A stretch of 64,000 nucleotides of DNA from Polytrichum commune (Eukaryota > Streptophyta > Polytrichopsida > Polytrichales > Polytrichaceae), in contig OX485806.1 of NCBI GenBank assembly GCA_950295325.1, positions 28,210,001 through 28,274,000 of the forward strand. Direction: 5' to 3'. The translations under genes were made by a program, and so were the position numbers. Below, piece by piece: positions 58,601-64,000 of the stretch (position 1 is the stretch's first letter; each line of letters begins with the position of its first letter). The notes beneath the pieces were generated by a model. The model was not told where the DNA came from and did no database searches. It saw only the letters and a program-made list of their open reading frames with translations.

Positions 58601-59324
58601 GCGTGATAAATCTTCTTCTAGCTTCATGATAGCAAATCTATACAAGGACCTTACAAACGAACTTAACGAGATTACATCGTCCTTGAGGAATTTATGCCCT
58701 CTTGACAAACATTTCAATCTCAAGAATAGGTATATGACCATCTCCTCTATCTATGCTCGAACTCAAAAACTTCTATGTATGCTTGCAAAGAGCTACTTCG
58801 ATGCAAATCTTCTTCAAGCTCCGTGATTAGAAGGTCATCCTTAAGCTACATTCAACAAAATTAACGCAGTTAATACATCCTTCAAGGAATTTCTGCCCTC
58901 TTGACAAAAAAAATCAAGCTCAAGAATGCATGACCATCTATCCCTTCTTGTGAAGACAAACACAGAAACTTCTATCAATGCTTGCAAAGTGCTACTCAAA
59001 CGCAAAACTCTTCTTCAATCTCCATGATAGGAAATCTGTTCAAGGTACTTATAAATCTGATGAACTCACAGATTTCAAATGCTCTTCTGTTCTTCGTCGT
59101 TTCTCCGTGTTGGCACAATACCGGAACCTTCGAGTTGCATTCAACACCAAACATAGCTTCCGCCAATGCTCCAAGGATTCCAGTGAATTGTCTTTTGCAT
59201 GAACAACAAATCCTTTCATGGCAGGGTGCGATTCCAAGCTCATGTAGCTGAATGTTCTCGAAATAGGCTGTCCGGTTTCATCGAGGCCATTGACAGAAGA
59301 TTCTAGCTCTGCCATTGAATCCAT
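52663..59324 (-). CDS. autoinhibited P2B-type Ca2+-ATPase (ACA type)
   Basis: Eight minus-strand exons join in phase: 59070-59324, 58339-58396, 57071-58228, 55567-56408, 54954-55109, 54436-54607, 53747-54045 and 52663-53013, giving 1096 residues, the usual ACA size. The N-terminus has a calmodulin-binding, autoinhibitory type segment ([17 protein letters not shown], about 53-69). The transporter core shows [15 protein letters not shown] (445-449), the phosphorylated Asp488 in [37 protein letters not shown] and the M6 motif [18 protein letters not shown]. The product moves Ca2+ out of the cytosol against H+ using ATP and is activated by Ca2+/calmodulin; the membrane (plasma membrane, vacuole or ER) cannot be told from sequence. 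The 58-bp second exon was found by phase. All junctions are GT-AG. The ATG at 59324 is the first in frame after the last stop-free ATG option; MAEL, three codons later, is the alternative. Confidence 0.95.
53270..53670. repeat. fold-back element in a Ca2+-ATPase intron
   Basis: The left arm (about 53273-53410) and the reverse complement of the right arm (about 53536-53667) align throughout: CCTTGAAGTCTCTTAAAG against CCTTAAAGTCTCTCAAA, TTTGTTAGGGAGTT against TTTGGTAGGGAGTT, and GGCGTTTGACTTTAGCC against GGTGTTTGACTTTGGTC. The loop is about 125 bp. The terminal CCTTRAAGTCTCT would be the inverted end of a MITE. It lies in the intron between the last two exons (53014-53746). Confidence 0.7.
54608..54953 (-). 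repeat. Ca2+-ATPase intron homologous to the intron at 56409-57070
   Basis: In the gene's orientation this intron begins GTGAGCTTCTTGGATCAATC, has a telo-box-like GGGTTTAGGGTTTAAGC segment, then two copies (offset about 150 bp) of a unit with 'CTTGCTC-T--CAGA', 'AGCTACATGCTTTT' and 'AAGAATTTGATT', and ends TTGACATGTCCAAATTTCAG. All of this, in the same order and strand, is found in the intron at 56409-57070. Confidence 0.75.
56409..57070 (-). repeat. Ca2+-ATPase intron made of tandem copies of an intron-like unit
   Basis: In the gene's orientation it begins GTGAGAGCTTCTTGG and runs 259 bp to a junction-like sequence TGACATAACAG|GTGAGCTTC at about 56812. It then repeats the whole pattern for 403 bp to the true acceptor TGACATGACAAAACAG. 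The internal junction mimics the real exon end AGTGACAAAACAG|GTGAG at 57071. The second part has the same two-unit structure as the intron at 54608-54953. Confidence 0.75.
58575..59045. repeat. tandem array F in the first coding intron of the Ca2+-ATPase
   Basis: Three units of about 200 bp share, on the + strand, 'CTTGCAAAGNGCTACT', 'AATCTTCTTC-AGCT-C-TGAT' and 'GGAAATCTGTTCAAGG'-like blocks (starting near 58587, 58780 and 58980), with 'TGCCCTCTTGACAAA' between them. The unit next to the exon runs up to the splice donor at 59069. Confidence 0.65.
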
Positions 59325-60800
59325 GAAGGGAAACAGAAACCACAAAAGAAAGACAAAAAATACACAAATCTGCTGCACTTCTTACGATCTTCTTCGATTA
59401 GGATGCATTCAGAAATTGAGGCTACAGGATTTTGGATTCTCGGAGTGGTTCATATCACAAAAACCTCGGGAACTACAAGAAGCAGCATCATGTGTGTAAG
59501 TTGAATCTGAGGAGTTTAAGAGGAATGTCGTCATATGCTTTTCCTCAGACATTGAGAGAAAACGACAAGAAATTTTCCACCCGAAATGTGGAAGAACTTG
59601 TTTGCAGCAATTTGAATGAGCCACAGTGGCCATAAGAAGACACGAAAATCTGTGGAAGAGGATCCAAAACAAAACAAAAGCACCGAGAGGTGAGATTTAG
59701 CACAGACAGGCGCCCAATTTTCTGTGAAAGCTTCCAACAATCAAATGAATTCCACCAACAGAGCTACCTACCAATCGTCCTACCCATCGCAGATCGGAAT
59801 TTGCAAAATTCTCCACATCGCTTTCACAAACAAAAAAATCCATTTCACTCAGATCACCGCAATCAATCCAGAAACCACAAACCACATCAAAACGAAATCG
59901 AAAACTCACAGAATTAAATGTCCACAACCAGAAATTCAAGGCTGAAATCACATTCTCCACATCATTGCACTCAGATCATCACAATGAACCCAAAGAACAC
60001 AAACCCACACGAACATCAAGCAATTGAAAACATGCCAACTCCACAACCAGTAATCTACAGATCCAGAAAACCAGAAATACAACCTCTATCATCACATACT
60101 CCACATCACTTCCCACAAGGAAAATCGAAATCAGGTGACCTCAATCAATAATAATAAAAACACAAGATCATCACTCAATTGACAACTCACATTTTTAACC
60201 CCCACAACCCCGAATTCTACATTGAGAATCAGAAATGCAAAGCTCACATTCTCAAATTTAGAAATCAAATTCTATCTTAGAAGCAGACTAGAACCTAAAA
60301 TCTGCGATGGACACAAAAAAATCCTGTGTACAAAAACTTGCAACAAACGCTCATCCCATTCTGATCTGCTCAGGCTCAAACTTACCAAATTCTGAACCGA
60401 ATTGAGCTCTATAAATTGGAGGGCAAAATGCGGTATCTACAATTTGGACATAGTGAAGAACCATACAAGGAAGATGAGGCCAGGAGCATGCTAGCCTAGT
60501 ATTAAGAATGAGAAAGAGAAGAGGTAAAACGTTAAGAAGACACTAGAACCCCCAAGGCACCGACTCCGTTCCTTCTCCGACGACGCAAGCAAGTGAACTA
60601 TTCTCCCTGCCCGCTGCCCGCTGCCCGTCTCCCGACTGACAAAAGAATCAATGCTCTGCGCCTTTATGATACTACAATTATTTTTAGTCACTTCAAGGGT
60701 CTCATTACCGATGATTCCATCAATTATTTTACATTTTCCTTTTACTATTATAAAGGGTGATGGTGAGTTAGTACACAAGTGGGACCATGGTGCTAAAACC
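59325..60800 (-). promoter_or_regulatory. leader and probable promoter of the Ca2+-ATPase
   Basis: On the minus strand a strong donor, CAGAATTTG|GTAAGTTT, lies at about 60385, and acceptor-like AAGTGCAG lies near 59370 shortly before the ATG, suggesting a leader intron of about 1 kb. That interval contains a diverged direct repeat ('CTCAGATCA-C-CAATNAA', about 59850 and 59975). A GC-rich segment with three GGGCAGC units at about 60600-60630 probably marks the region of the transcription start. Confidence 0.4.
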
Positions 60801-60814
60801 GTTGCTTATTAGTT

Positions 60815-61280
60815 AAGGTCAAGGCATTCATAGTTAACCAAGTCCATTTAACCGCTCACTAGGATCGTGTAATGCTGACAGAGGACTCACTAGGATCGTG
60901 TAATGCTGACAGAGGGCTCACTGGGGTCATGTAATGTTGACATCGATGAGATCTATATTTCTTAGGCGATCAGAGTTGAAGTCAATGTCATGGTGGCTTG
61001 TAATTGATTACCCTTATAAAAGTTTTGACAATTGTCGTAGCCGAGGAGTAGCATTGAGACGAGTGGTTATGGGATTGACCTATAAATCGATTGTGTGTAA
61101 CCCTAGAATATACACTTCGAAATTTGTAGCAATTTCCATGTTCATGGATTGTTTTTAAATAAATTGCATTCTCCTCATAATTTTTTTCTCATTGCAAGAG
61201 AATAAATTCCCTGTTATCACTCCTCCTAAACAAATGCAAACCCTCTTATTTTATGGGTTATAAATGCCTCTACATTGGAT
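60815..61280 (+). repeat. dispersed family R2, copy 2, with a 31-bp triplication
   Basis: Collinear with 26075-26480. In this copy the 'CTCACTAGGATCGTGTAATG' segment occurs three times with a 31-bp period at 60855-60942, where the other copy has it once. No coding capacity. Confidence 0.75.
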
Positions 61281-61845
61281 TAAGAAAGTCTTGAGTGATA
61301 CTTATTTAGCAATTTGAATTGTTGAGGGGTTCCGATGCACCATAACTAAAGTAGAGGTGCCCATAATTGATCACTTAAGAGATTTTGTGTCAAATTTGGA
61401 GAAGTATAAGGCAATGCATATTTTTTCCATGTAGGAAGATAGAAATCAGGAGGACTGCAAATCTTTGAGTAATTTATTCCTTAAATTAATATTACTATGA
61501 TTTTTTGAAGCCAAAAGTTGGTCCAAACACATTACCAATATCTAAAGTCTATCATAACCACTCATTTTGAGACAAACTCATCCTCACTTTAGCACTCAAA
61601 ACCAGGGACATGTGTCATGGCACTATCAATTCCTAGTGATACCATAACTGAAGTTGGAAACTAACCCTTAGAAACTGTGAAACATGGAACCTCATTTTAA
61701 CCACCTATGAAAAGAAATTACCAAAATCAGTGCCAATCTGATTGGAATTATGGCACCTTGTAGATTTATGATGGGATCCTCATCAGGAGTAGGTGGTTCG
61801 ACTCTATGTCTTTTGAGGGTACATATGCGGGGGTTGTTCGGGGGT
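61280..61845. other. gene-free interval
   Basis: AT-rich DNA without a recognisable gene or element. Overlapping frames at 61692-62039 (-) and 61750-62211 (+) run into R1 sequence and have no family resemblance. Confidence 0.5.
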
Positions 61846-62500
61846 ACTTTCATTAGTCGGACACCTATATTTGAATGGTGTGATCTAAAGAAAGGGATCA
61901 AAAGGACATGTGTAAAAAGAGATTGGATTACATGCTCAAAAATTGTTAACCATTCTATGATGATGTTTGTAATTACTAACATTCTATATGTGAGCATTGT
62001 TAGTTTGATTACCAATCTAAGTCCAACTTTGAGAATCATTGTACATTACAACACCATTCTTACACTATTCGGCATCGTTCATACACTATTTATGCATTGT
62101 TCGTGCCAAAATAAGCACTCAAACATCTTTCCCCATCTCATATTCAAACTGAAGATTATTTTGATGCTACCAAACCAAACCACCCAACTAAAGAATGTTG
62201 TAAGTAGCTAGGCTGCCTTTTTACCCATGCGAATTACCTTGGGTCAAAATCAAATCATAAAAACTCAAACCTTTGTTGATTTATCCATCTGGCAATCACA
62301 ATAAAATTAAAAATAAGTTCATATATTTTGTTCCTATGGTATTAAATGCTCAAATTAGTGTGGAATGTTAATATTTTAGAGTGGATCAACCTAATTGAAC
62401 ATGTCAATGTAGTTGGCTTAATAGTTGACATAATTGGGGGAGTCTATATGATAATATAGAGAATCTTCACCTTGACAATGAATTAAATATTCAAGTGAGC
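61845..62500 (-). repeat. two R1 copies
   Basis: Copies at about 61845-61975 ('GGACACCTATATTTGAATGG', 'GACATGTGTAAAAAGAGATTG') and 62390-62500 ('GGCTTAATAGTTGACATAATTG', 'GAGAATCTTCACCTTGACAA'), both in the reverse orientation. They may be the two halves of one interrupted element. Confidence 0.6.
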
Positions 62501-63215
62501 TCCAAAAATTATGAGGAGCATGGTTATGGTTTTGACTTGGATTTGTTATTCAGCCCGCACTAATTAAGTGCTCCGTATCTAAGAGAAGTGGATGCAAATA
62601 CACGGGAGTATGATGATGGACATTCTCATGATCAATATGTACTTATTGTGCTAAATTTTGGGTGTGGTGTTGGTTTAAGTGTCATATCCTTATGTCAATT
62701 CCGGTTTTTTAAGTAATTAAGGATATAAGGTATGTGTCTTTGCTATGGGCACTCCTGAATTTGTAGACATTTTTGGCCATTGGATCAGCTCATGAATGGT
62801 CTCATCCACTTGGCAAGAGTCGTCATGAATCACAAAGACTGTCCTTATAAGATTCATATCCAAAGTTCAAATACAAACGTTTTGATTGGTTAAAGTGAAC
62901 ATTTCCTTTGTCTTTAAGCACTTGCATAGACCCTCGCAATTGCATTACATGATTTTTTAGAATGTTGTCTTTATATTGAGCACATACAGTGACTCCAAAA
63001 ACCAAGTCTATGCAAGGAACTTGAAACTTCAAATGATGATGCCGGAAACAAGAGTGATCAAAATCAAAAGCTATAAAAACAAAAATTGTAGAGTATAAAG
63101 TTCTACACACCACTGTAATGATAAAATCATGATTTCAATTACAACAAAGTAGATAAAGATGTTGAAGAAAAGTATGTACATAGACTCGGTTTTTGCACTA
63201 CGGTGTAGAAGACAC
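62500..63215. other. gene-free interval adjoining the Tc1 relic
   Basis: No gene seen. CACACCACTG followed by TA at 63106-63117 looks like the right-hand end of a Tc1-type terminal inverted repeat (outer end CAGTGG). Its orientation does not suit the end of the adjacent transposase copy unless the element is rearranged. Confidence 0.35.
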
Positions 63216-64000
63216 TTTAAAATCTATCCATTGCCCTTTTGCAGCTAAGACAACTACAATTCAATCAAGCATGCTAGCATACAAACCTCTACACTCCTCT
63301 AGACTAATAAACTTCTTGCACTCAAACCCATAATTGAAGAATACTAGTGGGAGGACAAGAGTATGAGTTCAATCATTTTTTCAGTAAAGCCCATATGTGC
63401 TCAATAAGATTTAAGTCAAGGGATTGTGCAGGCCACTCTAAAACACAAAATGGTTGCTTCCCAAACCATTCTCGAACAATCTTGGTTGTATGCATGGCAT
63501 CATTGTCTTGTTGAAAAATGGTTTCTTCAAGATTAATTGAACCCAAATGCAAGCAATGTACTACACAAATCTTGCTCTAAAATTGCAATGTAGCCTCTAG
63601 CATTCAAGTGCCCTTGTATAGTATGCAATGACCCCAATCCTTTACAAATCAAACAACCCCAAAGCATTATAGAGCCTCCACCATGCTTCACAACACGCAC
63701 ATGGATGTTTTCTTTGTCCTCTATCCAACACCAAGTCCTCCCATCTAAATTGAAACGACATATTTTAGTTTCATCACTAAACACCACCCGCTCCCAATCA
63801 CTCATAGTCCAATCTTTGTGCATTTGAGCAAAGCAAAATTTGTCTTTGATGTTCTTCCAACTCAAAGCAAGCTTCTTAACCTTCGTAAAAGAAGACAATC
63901 CTTGTTCTCTCAACACTTTCCTCAAGGTATTGTCGCACATTTGTACACCCATCTCTCTTCGAAGCACTTTTGATGCCTCTGTTGCAGTTTCTAAACCGCC
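63216..64000 (-). pseudogene. Tc1-type (DD34E) transposase relic, cut by the window edge
   Basis: On the minus strand the frame is open from the window edge to about 63533, carrying an HTH-side 'SKVLRREMG' segment, WERVVFSDETK (first catalytic Asp), KHGGGSIMLWGC and GHLNARGYIAILEQDL. One extra base near 63530 shifts the frame; the next frame continues EETIFQQDND (second Asp), VLEWPAQSLDLNLIEHIW (Glu) and a stop at 63373. Between the second Asp and the Glu there are 34 residues, the DD34E spacing of Tc1 elements, whereas most plant mariners are DD39D. Further pieces of the C-terminus (an AKGQWIDF-type ending at about 63216-63245) follow with several stops. The gene is dead; its N-terminus lies outside the window. 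Confidence 0.88.

Noticed and set aside
62823-63113. 96-codon minus frame beside the Tc1 relic
   Set aside because: Not transposase-like; overlaps the TIR-like motif and family R1-like phrases.

Overview
The window is nuclear DNA of a land plant. The evidence is a calmodulin-type P2B Ca2+-ATPase with an N-terminal autoinhibitory region, a plastid-type LON-domain protein, an LR-class plant serpin, a GT61 glycosyltransferase, spliceosomal introns, TTTAGGG-type short repeats and a tRNA-like SINE. I cannot fix the lineage from sequence alone. A DD34E Tc1-type transposase relic and a UBE2E-like ubiquitin-conjugating enzyme are unusual for seed plants, so a non-seed plant (bryophyte, lycophyte or fern) is my weak preference.

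Layout. 1-10 kb has no convincing gene: it is decayed repeat DNA with fold-back elements and dispersed families. 10-13.5 kb holds two arrays of diverged tandem repeats upstream of, and probably inside the leader of, a two-exon LON-domain gene (13572-15621, +). 18.2-19.0 kb has two decayed retrotransposon gag-like fragments. 20.8-24.9 kb (-) carries a small mitochondrial B12D/MLRQ-like gene whose introns are full of dispersed and tandem repeats. 25-29.6 kb is repeat DNA. 29.8-34.3 kb (+) is a serpin gene with a probable leader intron. 34.3-44.5 kb is gene-free, with a SINE-like element and a fold-back. 44.5-49.5 kb (+) is a region of tandem repeats leading into an intronless GT61 gene, with a possible small divergent ORF. 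50.8-51.5 kb (+) is an intronless E2 gene. 52.7-59.3 kb (-) is an eight-exon Ca2+-ATPase that I could assemble completely (1096 residues). 60.8-64 kb is repeat DNA ending in a broken Tc1/mariner transposase that runs off the window.

The genes have no shared pathway; each is an ordinary single-copy plant locus separated by old repeats. The common theme is structural. Most long introns or leaders here consist of degenerate local tandem duplications of roughly 130-490 bp, and one dispersed repeat family occurs at least ten times in both orientations.

The most interesting observation is in the Ca2+-ATPase gene. Two introns at unrelated positions (after the DKTG codon and before VAKESADV) are homologous to each other almost from splice site to splice site, and the larger one carries an internal copy of the exon-end/donor junction. 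This looks like intron duplication or introner-like spread.
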